A stretch of DNA of 64,000 nt from Cycas panzhihuaensis (taxonomy: Eukaryota > Cycadophyta), in NCBI GenBank assembly GCA_023213395.1, contig CM041465.1, positions 43,779,741-43,843,740 on the forward strand, in the 5' to 3' direction. Position 1 is the stretch's first letter; each line of letters opens with the position of its first letter. Positions 1-10,584 of this stretch are shown here, in pieces. The notes below the pieces were generated by a model. The model had not been told where the DNA came from and searched no databases. It saw nothing but the letters and a program-made list of their open reading frames with translations. A program made the translations under genes and the position numbers.

Positions 1-922
1 GTCAGTCCTAGAAATCTTTTAATTTTCCTTTTGGTTCTGGGGTTGAGGAAAGTGTAAAATAGCTGCCACTTTTGCTAAATCCGTGATTAGTCCTTCTTTA
101 CTGACCACATGCCCTAAAAGATTGCCAAAGGGTACTAGGAAAGTACATTTTTCTGGATTCAATCAAAGCTTATTTTCTCTATAGGTTTGCAACATTGTTC
201 TTAAGTTTTCTATATGGTTTTTCATTATACCATATAGTGTCCAATCATCTATGAATACAACAACAGTCTCTCCTACTAGTTTTTTGAATATGTTGAGTAT
301 GATTCTTTGGAATGTTGTTGGGGCATTGGTAAGTCCAAATGGCATAACCTGATATGCATAGGTTCCCCATTTTGTTACAAAGGTTGTCTTGTGCTGATCT
401 TCAAGTGCAATACTCACCTGGTTGTATCCAGTAAATCTGTCTGTAAAAGAGTAAACTTCTTTTCCTCCTACGGTTTGCAGGATGTCTTCTATGAAGGGAA
501 TGGGAAAAGGGTCTTTCTTCGTAACTTTATTGACAGTAGTCTACGCATACTCAAATCTTTCCATTTTTCTTTGGTACTACCACTATGGGGCTTACCCAAT
601 CGTTGTCTTTAATTTCATAAATGTAACCTGACTCAAGCATTTTATCCAATTCGGCTTTAACTTTTTCCTTATACCGTGGATTCATTCTATACAACCCTTG
701 TCTGACTGGTTTCGCTCCTTCAATTAGGTCAATATGGTGCATTCCAATTTCGGGTGGGATTCCTTTGAGGTCTCTGTATGACCAAGCAAACACATCCTTA
801 TATCCTTCAAATAGTGCGTGTGCTTCTGCTACTGGTTTTTCATCCCAATAATCTCCAATGGTAATATTTTTTGGTTTAGTTTCAATCCCAAGGTTCATTT
901 GGGTTTGTCCTAGGTTTTCCAT
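1..922 (-). pseudogene. Gypsy-A1 reverse transcriptase fragment
   Basis: Would copy element RNA into DNA inside the virus-like particle. The N-terminal part (551-922) keeps GMHHIDL, YRMNPRYKEKVKAELDKML and VVVPKKNGKI. After a frameshift the palm (163-417) keeps MPFGLTNAPTTFQRI and the catalytic box VVVFIDDWTLYG, which has both aspartates. The frame breaks repeatedly between about 420 and 550, and the sequence runs out at the left edge before RNase H. The reading frame flows in from the upstream second capsid-like module without a stop (VAEAHALFEG), unlike Gypsy-A2, where a TAG sits at that point. Confidence 0.9.
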
Positions 923-1660
923 ATTGTGCTTTCATCTCAGTTTGGTGTGTGGGTATTTCTTCTATGTTTCATTGTTCATACTTTATTTCTGTATACTCTG
1001 CGGGAAGGTTTAGGACTTCTTTTCCTTCCCCCTCTTCCTCATTGTCATTGTTTCCCGTATCCTTGATGTTTTCAATTGACATTAGATTATTTTATACTTT
1101 TCTACCTACGTCCCTTATATTTTTTAAGACTCTATATATTGTTTGGTAATTTGAAGAGTAAAAGAAAGCTTTCGTAAATAAGTGTTCTATCTATTCCCAA
1201 GCTACTAGTTTGATTTGTTCCTGTTTCAGGAACCATGTTTTTGCTAATGTACCCAACGTATGAACAAATAAGTGATTCCAATGTAGTTTGGGAACACTCC
1301 AATGTTTCCAAAGACGTTTACATCTAAGGAGGTGTTGGTTGGGACATTCCCCTACTAGGAATCCTAAAATTAGCATGTTCCGTGGTGGATCAAACCTTAG
1401 TCAAAATGTTGACTATAGGTTGTCCCATGTTTGAAGGATATGGTGGTGAGCTATATACCACTACCATGCTTGGTCTTGTAGTGTTGTTACAAAATAAAAA
1501 ACCCATTGAGTTTTGTCTAGAATCTTATATTGCAACCAATGCTCCATGCATTGGATTAAGTGGTTTGTACCTTCCATTCTATTTCCTTGGAATGAGGGCA
1601 TTTGTTTTTGTCAATATGTCTTATCCTCTGGTATGAGTTTGGTTAGGTAAGTGTCTCCTA
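923..1660 (-). pseudogene. Gypsy-A1 second capsid-like (retrotransposon-gag type) module
   Basis: Lies between the protease and the reverse transcriptase, which is not the usual place for a gag domain. Despite frameshifts it aligns along its length with the module at 46015-46884. Visible anchors are GTNHLIQC, DKTQW, AWWWYIAHH, FLVGECPNQHLLRCK and HTLGTLAKTWFLKQEQ. The pattern of tryptophans (a DKTQW helix followed by an AW.WY stretch) is like the retrotransposon-gag family, where that helix follows an aLtG.A..W motif. An acidic linker with NLPAEYTEI follows. Its role is unknown. Conservation in two diverged copies says it belongs to the family. Confidence 0.75.
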
Positions 1661-1736
1661 TTGTATCTAATCCTCTGAGATTATCACTTATCCCTGTTTT
1701 ACTAGGTGGATTAACAGAAAGGGATTTGGGGAAATC

Positions 1737-2736
1737 TTAAGGGGGATTTTGGGTAGGGAGGGAGGTTTCTACCTTGACCTTTTGGTCTTTGGTAGCAGGG
1801 GACATAGGGGTTTCCTTAGAGTCAGAAGGGAGATTAGCCAGATCTCTAGAATTGGCTCTAGGAAATGGGAGGTTAGGAAGGGAATAAGGGTGGGGACAGG
1901 GAAGGGATTTAGGAGTTAGTAATTTCACGTATACTTTATTATCGATTTGGAACTCAACTTTTACCAAGTATTTATTATCTAAAGATTCATCAGGATAATT
2001 GAGACCTATATAATCTAAATTATTTGATCTATTGTCAATTGAGAAACATTTGGATAACAAATTACAATGAAATGAGAGGGGTTGTACTTCATAAGAGTTA
2101 TCCATCCAATATTTAATCATATTTGTTGTACCTTCGTCATCTGATGATGCTTCCAACAGTAGTTCTCTATAGACATTTGGTTCGAAGTATTGGGCATTAT
2201 TCATATGTGTATTCTCCTCTATGGTATGATATAAATTGGCCTCGTCAAAGGTTGAAGAGGTCTCTTGGGTAGCCACTGTGGTGTTGGATGCATTGTCTAA
2301 GAGGACTTCTACTGTGTATTTTCCCTTTGTCAACATGGGAAGGACAACCTCGTTACCTCCATCTGTTATGTAAAAGTTACGTCTTTCCAACTTTGTAGGC
2401 AATCAAATTGGTGTAGTCATGATCTTACTAGTAATGTCAGATAGGTGACTATGTCTTGATAGTATCCACAATTGTGAAATCTACTGGAACAATGATGCCT
2501 GCTACATTCACTTGTATGTTCTCTAGATGTCCCATTGGTTTTACTAGCAACTCATTTGCTAGCTTTAATGAATAATTTAGGGGCATTAGTTGTGGGTTCC
2601 CCAATTTTTTCCATGTTTGGGTTGGCAGCATATTCACTGTGGCTCTACCATCAATAATAACATTCTTTAATATCATTCCTAGAATGCTTATATCCACTAA
2701 AGGATCAAGGTTGCACGAGGGTTTGACTTTATGCAA
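1737..2736 (-). pseudogene. Gypsy-A1 protease and protease-downstream linker
   Basis: Retropepsin-like segment (2449-2736) that would mature the polyprotein. The active-site region reads VIIDGRATVNMLP where D-[ST]-G-[AS] is expected, so the copy is probably inactive. Gypsy-A2 has VDGGAAVNVLP at the same place, so the second position is G in both copies and only the third is newly changed here. Downstream, YSLKLANELLVKPMG and VAGIIVPVDFTIVD match Gypsy-A2 closely. The 1737-2402 part is a poorly conserved acidic linker (YHTIEENTH, CNLLSKCFSIDN) leading to the second capsid-like module. Confidence 0.8.
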
Positions 2737-3110
2737 ATTCTAGGAGATTTCTTTTGGATGAATTTTCCCTCCTTTGATCCAATCGATTACCCTTTCTAGT
2801 GGAATGGTTAAGTTCAATTGTTTAACCAAATCCTCCATTAATACTAATTTTTATAAGAGTTCTTCTGATTTTGGGGATGCTTCACATGGGTCTTCTGCAA
2901 TCATTTTTTCTTCATTTCTTTTATTATTTCTCTGTTATACTTATTTGACTTCCAATTTTCCTAGTGGCAGGGATTTGGTTGCTCCCTCCTTGGCAGCTTC
3001 TTCCAACACTCTTTTTGCAGCTGGGAAGCGGTCAATTTCTAATCTTAGGTCGGGATAGTCTTTTTCTGCCTCATTTTTCTTGTTTCGCAAGTTTACATTT
3101 TTAGGGGAAC
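2737..3110 (-). pseudogene. Gypsy-A1 gag/protease junction region
   Basis: Basic, lysine-rich linker between the last zinc knuckle and the protease. On the minus strand it includes KNVNLRNKKN and YPDL, which match KNVKLQNKQK and YPDP in Gypsy-A2. Copia-1 sits immediately to its right, inside the segment TIIPSSPKNV. Positions 3106-3110 (GGAAC) are the left TSD of Copia-1. No enzyme motif is present. Confidence 0.75.
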
Positions 3111-3335
3111 TGTTAGAATGTAATGTGCTATCTCTAGGATATTAAAGGGGTAATGTGCACACCCTTGTATAGTAATCGACATCACAGAATATGACACTTG
3201 TCATCTCCTAGACTGTCAGTTACTTTTCTCTCTTTGTAACGGTCTTAGAACCAATTTGTATTTATAGAGACAAAGTCTCCACATGAAGATCAAGCAAAGC
3301 ATTCTGCATATATCAGAGTTACACTTATTTTAACA
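3111..3335 (+). repeat. Copia-1 5' LTR
   Basis: 225 bp, begins TGTTAGAATG and ends TTTTAACA. Direct repeat of 7511-7735. Expected to hold the promoter; TATTTATAGAG at about 3260 is a TATA-like candidate. Confidence 0.95.
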
Positions 3336-3347
3336 TGGTATCAGAGC
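3336..3347 (+). promoter_or_regulatory. Copia-1 primer binding site
   Basis: TGGTATCAGAGC directly follows the 5' LTR. It is the standard complement of the initiator methionine tRNA 3' end, used to prime minus-strand DNA synthesis. Confidence 0.95.
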
Positions 3348-3813
3348 AGGTCTGCCTAGATACCTATTTAACACTTTGAGAGCTGTGAATAGGTCTGAGA
3401 GCAAACTAAAGCAGAATATTAAAGACTTAAAAGTCAAATAATGTCTTGAAGCTGAAGTAGGCAATCTGTCTACGAAAATCTTTTCGTACGGAACTGTACA
3501 GAGTCAATTTTTCACGGTACTCAGAATGAGTTGAAATTTCACCAATTGATGCGTCTCTGCATTAAAAAGATTTTTCCCGACTAAGTCGAAGTCATCAAGA
3601 GCCATTTTAACCCAGTTTCAGCCAGCAGAATAGTCGCGCGGGATTGGGAGCTCGAACTCACGTTTTCTCTTTGATTCGCTTCAAAACCCGGGTATAAATA
3701 CCTCAGAAACTCTTCTCAGACCAGATTCAAGGGTTTAAATCCATTTATGAAAGGATTTGTCTCAGTTTTAAAGAGAATTTTGTGTTTTCCTCTAAAATCC
3801 TAGTCGCCCAAAT
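3348..3813 (+). other. Copia-1 5' leader
   Basis: About 0.47 kb without a supported ORF between the PBS and gag. No further signal recognised. Confidence 0.6.
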
Positions 3814-5151
3814 TTGATTTTCGAGGCTGATTTCTCACAGATTCAGTTGAATCTCACAAAAATAATCTTAGATCTGAACTCCTCACAGATAGAGCTTTCT
3901 TTTGAGACCACTTTTGTTCTAATCCGTACAACTTCAATTGTGTACGGAATTCCGTATAGTCGTACAGACAAGCAGCATTTAATACTTTCAAATCTAGTTT
4001 TCGTCGCATCTTCAATCCTAGGGTTCCCTAATCAAGACAAGCTTACTGAGACTAACTACCATGTACGGAAAATAAAGGTAGAAACTCTCTTGAGGGCTAA
4101 AAACGCTTGGAAAATCGCAGATGGATCCAAAACCAAACCTGCTGACACAAGCACTAAGTTAGCTGACTAGTTGGAAAGGGACAATTTAGGAGTAATCACC
4201 TTGAAGCTCTCAATTTCTGATCCACTTCTTATTTATGTAGAAAGGTTAAATTCTACATTAGCAATTTGGTCATATTTCCAAAATCGTTTTGGACAAAAAA
4301 ATAAAGTCAGGATAATAACTCTAAAGGAAGAGTTATACAGGTTACATATGAAGGAAAGTAATACAATAACTGAGTTTATGCACAGAGTCATTTCTCTCAT
4401 AAATAACCTCCTAAGTACAAGAGATAATATTACAGAAAAAGCCTTGGTTGAAATGGTGGCCAGCAAATTGCCAAAGTCGTTTGATGTTACCATCAACTCC
4501 ATAACAAATAATAATCAAATTGACTCTATGACTCTTGATGATCTAACTGGTTTGTTGCTAAGACAAGAACAGAGGAATAGACGATATGAAGAATCATCAG
4601 AACTAGAGGAAGCATTTGCCTCAAGACTCTCTCTTGGATCTCGTGGACGAAATCAAATGCAAGGAAGGGGACGTGCATCAGAATCCAGAAGTCCAGCTCG
4701 TGGTCAGTGGCAGGACTCTAGAGGTTGTGGATGCATCATAGACAATAGATTCTGCTACAAATGTGGTAAGCCTGGACACTTTGACAATACATGCAGAGCC
4801 TTTGACATATGTTGTCATTGTGGTCAATCAGGACATTACCCATATCAATGTCCACAAATGAGGGCAGACATCCAGAGAAGGAAGCTACCCATTGGTAATT
4901 ACAGCAAAGAAAAAACTGAAGAAGAAGAAGAAGAAACAGCCTTCATAGCAGCGCTGTCAACAGGATTCAAAGAAGAAGACACGTGGTACATAGACTCTAG
5001 AGCATCAAGGCACATGACCAATCATGAAGATTGGTTTGAAACATTGACACCATACAGTTTCGACAGATTAGTTGAGTTGGGAGACAAGTACCCACTTACA
5101 ATAAAAGGCATAGGTACCATTGCAATCAACCTACAAGGAAATGTAAAATAA
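3814..5151 (+). pseudogene. Copia-1 gag and protease start
   Basis: Gag forms the particle and packages RNA; protease would cut the polyprotein. The N-terminal gag part (LTETNYHVRKIKVETLLRA, SYFQNRFGQKN) is a UBN2/copia-type capsid. Two CCHC knuckles follow: CYKCGKPGHFDNTC and CCHCGQSGHYPYQC. The protease box reads YIDSRASRHMT instead of DSGAS, a change expected to kill it. An in-frame TAG at 4168-4170 replaces what looks like a Trp codon, and the frame stops again at 5149-5151 (TAA). The true start is uncertain; homology begins near LTETNYH. Confidence 0.9.
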
Positions 5152-5160
5152 ATTGGAAAT

Positions 5161-6470
5161 GTGTTACTGGTTCCCGATTTGAAAATGAATCTATTGTCAG
5201 TATCTCAAATCAGTAAAAAGAACCTTAGAATAGTGTTTGATGAAGAAGGTTCTTGTCATATTTTAGATATGAAAAATAGTGGGAACCCAATAGCCAAAAG
5301 AGTAAGAAGTGATGACTTGTACAAACTCATTACAGATCCTATATCTCCAAACATGAAAGTTTGTACTGTTACTGAATCTAATAATAAAATGTGGCATTTG
5401 AAGTATGGGCATCTTCCAATGAACACTCTAAAGTTAATGGAAAAATTAAAAATTGTGAATGGTTTGCCTCACTTCTCATCTAATGAGTTTTTCTACAATG
5501 GCTGTCAATTTGGAAAACAACATCGACTTCCCTTCAAAGAAAGCGAATGGCGAGCTCAATCCAGATTAGAATTAATCCATACAGATCTCTGTGGTCCGCT
5601 TACACCACTGTCAATTAATGGTTGTAGATATTTTCTCACCTTCATTGATGATTGCACACGAAAGGTGTGGGTTTACTTTCTTCACAATAAGTCAGAGGTA
5701 CTTGAAATTTTTAAACAATTCAAAGCAAAAGTAGAATTGGAATCATAATCAAAGATTATATACATCAAGTTAGATGGGGGTGGTGAATACATAGCAAATG
5801 ATTTCCTGAGGTTTTGCAAATAGAATGGGATACGCAAACAATTTACAACTCCCTACACTCCTCAATCCAATGGAGTTGCAAAAAGGAAGAATTGAACTCT
5901 AATGGAGATGGCACGCAGCATTATCCATGGAAAACAACTTCCAAAATCATATTGGGTTGAAGCCATTAACACCTCGTGCTATCTGATAAATCGCAGTCCA
6001 ACGAAAGCATTGGAAGACATCACTCCTGAAGAAGCATGGTCAGGTAAAAAACCCAATGTCAGTGCTCTTAAAATCTTTGGTAGCCAAGCCTTTGTTCATG
6101 TGCCTGATAAAAAAATATCAAAACTTGATGCAAAAAGCATAGAATGCATTATGATAGGATATAGTAAAAATTCGAAGGCTTATAAATGCATAGATCCCAA
6201 AACAAATAAAATCTATGTAAGGAGAGATGTTGTCTTCAATGAAGAAGATAATCAAAGGACTCAGTCCCAGATTCAAATAATCGAAGCAGAAACCAAGAAG
6301 AAAGAACTTGAGGACACTCTAGAAGAAGCTTCAGAAGCCATTACTAAAGAAACTATGTCAGAAATACCAATTTCTCACACAGATGAGGGAGAAAACAAAT
6401 TTGCAAGCCAATTAGAAGAAGGGGCAGAACTCGAAAGAAAGGAAAAGAAATTACCGAAACTGGATCAACA
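5161..6470 (+). pseudogene. Copia-1 integrase
   Basis: Would insert the cDNA into the chromosome. The zinc-binding region is eroded: MWHLKYGHL remains, but the first Cys of the CxxC pair is lost (FYNGCQFGKQ). The catalytic triad reads IHTDLCGPL (Asp kept), LDGGGEYI (Asp kept) and NGVAKRKN, where the normal Glu is Lys. Stops occur at about 5746 and 5821. The C-terminal GKKPNVSALKIFGSQAFVHVP region is well kept and continues into an acidic linker. It runs straight into a truncated RT at about 6470. Confidence 0.9.
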
Positions 6471-6473
6471 CCT

Positions 6474-7440
6474 ATGTCAAAATGGTTTCAAAGGAGTGAT
6501 TCAGATTCAAGTTTGTATACAAGGAAAGGGAATGGGTTACTCACAGTAATTGTTCTCTATGTAGATGACATGATCCTTACTAGGAATGACGAAGAATCAA
6601 TCAAAAATATAAAAGAAGAACTTCAAGAGAAGTTTGAAATGACAGATCTGGGTCTCTTAAATTATTATTTAGGACTAGAGGTAACTCAAGAACAGAACTA
6701 CATCTCAATTTCACAAAGGAAATACATAAGAGATCTGCTAGTAAAATTTCAGATGGCAGATTGCAATCCTTGTGCAACTCCAATGGAAGTCAATTGTGAT
6801 CTAGTAGCAGCCAAAGAAGAACAAGTAGCAGATGCCACATTGTATAGACATTTGGTTGGGAGTCTGATATATCTCACAGCCACTCGACCAGATATATCAT
6901 ACTCAGTCGAAATGATATCTAGATACATGCAAGAACCTAAAATAAGACACTGGAAAGCAGCTCGAAGGATATTATGATACTTACAAGGGACAAAAGATAC
7001 GAGTCTAATCTACTCAACCGGTTCAACAATCCTCACTGGGTTTTGTGACTCTAACTGGGCAGGGGACAAGGAACAAAGAAAATCCACAAGTGGATACTGT
7101 TTTTTCTTAGGAACCGCTGCAATCTCATGGAGTAGTAAGAAGCAATCTACAATTGCATTATCATCAATTGAAGCTAAATTTAAGGCAGCAGTAACAGCAA
7201 CCTGTGAAGTAGTTTGGTTACGTCAACTCCTATTTGAAATAAAGCAACAGCAAGGACAAGCAACAACTCTGTATTGCGACAATCAAAGTGCCATCAAGGT
7301 TACAAAAAATCCAATCCTACGTGCCAGGACGAAACATATAGAAGTGCATCATCACTTCATAAGGGAAAAAGTTCATAACAAAGAAATAGAGCTTGAATAT
7401 TGTCCCACTGTAACAAGTAGCAGATCTAATGACAAAGCCT
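6474..7440 (+). pseudogene. Copia-1 RT (N-terminal half deleted) and RNase H
   Basis: The frame starts close to the YVDD box (VIVLYVDDMILT); the fingers and most of the palm expected before it ([10 protein letters not shown] and [11 protein letters not shown] in the other copia copies here) are missing, a deletion of roughly 170-200 residues. After it come DLGLLNYYLGLEV, YRHLVGSLIYLTATRPD and the RNase H end (YCDNQSAIK, RTKHIEVHHHFIRE). A TGA at about 6975 and a frame change near 7405 break the end. Confidence 0.9.
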
Positions 7441-7510
7441 CTAGGAAAAGATAGATTCCAGTACTTAAGAGATAAACTGGGACTGAAAAAGATAACACGT
7501 TAAGAGAGGG

Positions 7511-7735
7511 TGTTAGAATGTAATGTGTTATCTCTAGGATATTAAAGGGGTAATGTGCACACCCTTGTATAGTAATCGACATCATAGAATATGACACTTG
7601 TCATCTCTTGGACTGTCAGTTACTTTTCTCTCTTTGTAACGGTCTTAGAACCAATTTGTATTTATAGAAACAAAGTCTCCACATGAAGATCAAGCAAAGC
7701 ATTCTGAATATATCAGAGTTACACTTGTTTTAACA
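7511..7735 (+). repeat. Copia-1 3' LTR
   Basis: 225 bp, preceded by a purine tract (AAGAGAGGG, 7502-7510) that would prime plus-strand synthesis. Seven substitutions against the 5' LTR. Followed by the right TSD GGAAC (7736-7740). Confidence 0.95.
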
Positions 7736-7740
7736 GGAAC

Positions 7741-7888
7741 TAGGTATAATTGTTACCCCATTCAAAGCTTTGCCTTTGCCTTTGCATTCCTCTATTGTAT
7801 ACGTACTTGGCCCACAATTTTTACATAGGTAGGGGCACTCCTTCTGAATTTTTGCCACTAGACAATCTGATTTCCAATGTCCATACAA
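7741..7888 (-). pseudogene. Gypsy-A1 gag, zinc-knuckle fragment between two insertions
   Basis: 148 bp of Gypsy-A1 trapped between Copia-1 and CargoLTR-1. On the minus strand it reads YGHWKSDCLVAKIQKECPY, then CKNCGPSTYTIEEC and KGKGKALNGVTIIP, matching GHCKSEW, DHKTEDCKGKAKA and MTIIPE in Gypsy-A2. It holds the second half of the third knuckle and a degenerate fourth one. The last three bases next to CargoLTR-1 (7886-7888, CAA) do not belong to the gypsy frame and look like filler. Confidence 0.85.
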
Positions 7889-8267
7889 TTAGAGTATAAT
7901 GTTTAATGTTGTGTATGGTTAAGTAAAGTGTGTCCTAGGATTAATAGTCATAGTCCTAAGTCTTAGAGTCCAAGAGTCATTATAATATTGTGTGAGAAGA
8001 TAGAAGCTTATTGGTCAAGTTAGTTGGTGTAATGTCATTGGTCAGGATAAAGGTATTTGTCCCACATGCATTACTTGTCTTGTATGTCCTCCCACCTATT
8101 TTGTATATAAAGGTGGTTGAGGTAGTATATGTTACATGTATCATCAAGGCTTATGTTGAGTCTATGGTGCTTTGGTATGTTAATGTATTCTAATTATGTT
8201 GAGATAATCTTTGCTCATTGATATTGTTATTGTGAATGATGAATGTTTTCCATGTTAAAGTATAACA
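7889..8267 (+). repeat. CargoLTR-1 5' LTR
   Basis: 379 bp ending TATAACA; the expected leading TG is replaced by AA. Contains a TATATAAAGG box at about 8103-8112. Nearly identical to 14382-14755. Confidence 0.93.
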
Positions 8268-8279
8268 TGGTATCGAAAG
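8268..8279 (+). promoter_or_regulatory. CargoLTR-1 primer binding site
   Basis: TGGTATCGAAAG directly after the 5' LTR, a variant of the initiator-Met type PBS. Confidence 0.8.
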
Positions 8280-9387
8280 GTGCCATCCTCGTCAGAAGAA
8301 GAAGATCGAGAGAGGAGGTGGCTCCGTGGAGCCCTAAAGTGCCAAGTATTCATGAAAAATAGAATTTCCTAGGTAATATTGTTCTCTTGCCTTGTGAAGG
8401 AAACTTTATGTCATTGATTAATGACTGGTGTGAGTTTGGGAAGGAAAAAATGGTGATATATGAGTTTGTTGGCTATTACATTTGAACAGTGATAGTGAAG
8501 GTTTTGGTTTGCAAATACTGAGGACTTAATTGGTGTCAATTACCAAATTGTTTCCCAAAAATTCTGTTGTGAAGAAAATCTTATTAGAAACAGTTGTGAA
8601 AGTGTCACCATAGACAATGTACAAGTTTGTGACTGAAAACTTGCATCACTCAATGGAAGATGAATGAATCAGTTATAAGGGAAATACCCTGGCATGGATA
8701 TGTGAATAGCATATGAAGAGATTGCTTGCAGTCGTAGAAAGAGTCAGTCTTGTGCCAACAACCAAAGATGATATATGGAAGATTTTGTGCTGAGATATAT
8801 TCTGCTCAAATAAAAGCCCTTGAAGAATCCAGACCTATATAAGAAGAAAAATCAGTCCACTTGATGTTGTTCATTCCTGTCTAAAACCCCATTTAGGGTC
8901 TGTCTTGAATACTCTTCTTCTAGTGTGAAGCAAGAAAGTCGCCCGATCCTGAGATAAGGTTATTGTTCATGATTTGTGCATGTCATTGGAACTCTTGCAC
9001 ATTTATGTGAAATCGTACAACTCCCAGCCACTTCATGCATTGTTGTTATGCAACCCTATGCTATGTTGCTTGTTCATCACATCATGGTTCATAGAGTGAC
9101 CTTTGTCTACTCCTCACTCAGCTTGTGTGGCATGGGTCGCCAATAGTTCTTCCGTGGAGAAACCCCCTGTGGCACCTGTCCTGTTATCGCCTGAATTGTG
9201 CTTGATCTTAACAAACGTGAACGTTGCAATATTCAAATTCATTAACAGAGAACTCTATTCTTGGAGCAAGGAGTGCTTAGTATCAATCAACACGCACATG
9301 CAGTTGGAGAAATGCCAATGCCTGGCCATGCCTGTCTAGTCATACACAGCTCGTGAAGGAAGAGAATCTCAGATCTGTGAAATGAAA
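8280..9387 (+). other. CargoLTR-1 leader and unidentified cargo
   Basis: The first part (to about 8530) matches the leader of CargoLTR-2, including GAGCCCTAAAGTGC and TTGGTGATATATGA-type stretches. From about 8530 to 9387 the similarity stops and I recognise no protein. A short open frame at 9103-9339 has no visible family motif. This could be further captured host sequence, too decayed or untranslated to name. Confidence 0.5.
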
Positions 9388-9741
9388 GCTCCAACGTCGA
9401 CTATGAGAAGATCATGAGGGATACCTGCAAGGAGATTGGATTCGTGTCTCCAGACGTGGGGTTCAATGCAGATCACCGCAAGGTCTTGGTGAACATTGAA
9501 CAACAAAGCCCCAACATTGCCCAAGGCGTCCATGGCCATCTTACTAAGAAGCTGGAGGAGATAGGCGTGGGAGACCAAGTATGCGACCGACGAGACTCCA
9601 GAGTTTATGCCGCTAACCCATGTGCTGGCAACCAAGATCGGAACGAGGTTAACCGAGGTCAGGAAGAACGGAACCTGCCCCTCGTTGAGACTTGACGGGA
9701 AGCCCCAAGTCGAGTATAAGATTGAGAAAAAGGGTCGTTAG
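9388..9741 (+). pseudogene. Captured S-adenosylmethionine synthetase fragment (sense)
   Basis: Piece of a plant SAM synthetase (makes S-adenosylmethionine from methionine and ATP). Visible motifs in order are [48 protein letters not shown], then after a short loss (the GHMFG part) and a frame change [12 protein letters not shown] and [10 protein letters not shown]. This is roughly the region between residues 65 and 165 of the usual ~390-residue enzyme. No intron is seen inside, which fits capture of processed mRNA, although plant SAM synthetase genes often have few introns. It has the same orientation as the element. The ends of the protein are missing, so it cannot make an enzyme. Confidence 0.92.
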
Positions 9742-10584
9742 TGAAGCTCCATGAATAAACCAGGAGAATTGTCGATAGAAGAGCTTATACCCACGTACAT
9801 TTCTTCATTCCGCAGTCCAGACAGATCAACCGAGCAAGAGATCAGAGGCGCAACGGACCTAATAAGACCGGATTTATCCAAGCTTTTTGTCTCGAGCACT
9901 TCTATCTTCTAGGCACAAAATTACAGGAACAACGAACTTCCTCGAGCAGTTGGTCACATGCAGAAGATGAGTATTGTCAAATAGTCTTCCTTTCAGTCTG
10001 GGCAGCAACTCAGAAAAAGGGTCTTATGTCGAAGCCTCGAAAGGGTTTTATTATGAAGCTTTTTTAGCGGTTGACCGATTTCAAAATGCAAATCGCCCAC
10101 AACGCTACACTCATAAGGGATTCCACCAGCTACTCTGGTTTCTGAAGGGGTAGACTGTAGGGTCAGCGTGACCCTCACAAGTTTTCGAATTGTGAATAAC
10201 TTGATTAAAGCGATCAGTCTTCACATATTGGACTACACCTCGGGGACAACCATTAATAGCGTACCCTCCCCGTGGAACCTTCAGTCTCGTTGAATGCTAT
10301 CTTTATTTAGTTTTAGTGCTTGAGAAGGTTCTTGTACAATTTCAACAATATCTCTCCATCCAGGTATCTATTTTCAAAACGGTCAGTGGCATTGGAATCG
10401 TATCTCAGAGCCGGACATATTGATATATGATTTGAGAGTATTTGTTGTTGTTTTGGTAGAATTATTTCTGTTCAAAGTTAATGCATAAATTTTGAGCAAA
10501 GTACTTGTAATTAAGTCAGTCTTTTCCTCATGGAGTTGAGTGATGTTATTATCTTTATACTAGAAACTAATGAATTCTAGATAA
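9742..10584 (+). other. CargoLTR-1 region between SAM synthetase fragment and gag-like ORF
   Basis: No recognised gene. It may contain more captured sequence that I cannot identify. From about 10430 it becomes similar to CargoLTR-2 (AGTCAGTCTTTTCCTCATGG at about 10515 is shared with 28265), marking the return to the common element backbone. Confidence 0.5.

Larger units (their letters stand above)
3111..7735 (+). mobile_element. Copia-1: Ty1/copia retrotransposon with intact ends
   Basis: Complete unit with 225-bp LTRs (TGTTAGA to TAACA), a PBS, a purine tract and the 5-bp TSD GGAAC at 3106-3110 and 7736-7740. Order of the coding remnants is gag, protease, integrase, RT, RNase H, as in copia. 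The LTRs differ at 7 of 225 positions, 6 of them transitions, so the insertion is fairly recent. The coding region is dead: the catalytic integrase Glu is changed, protease is changed, and the first half of RT is deleted. It must have been copied using proteins from another element, or lost function after insertion. Confidence 0.95.

Noticed and set aside
9369-9635. Minus-strand ORF over the SAM synthetase fragment
   Set aside because: The plus strand carries clear SAM synthetase motifs; the minus frame is a shadow.
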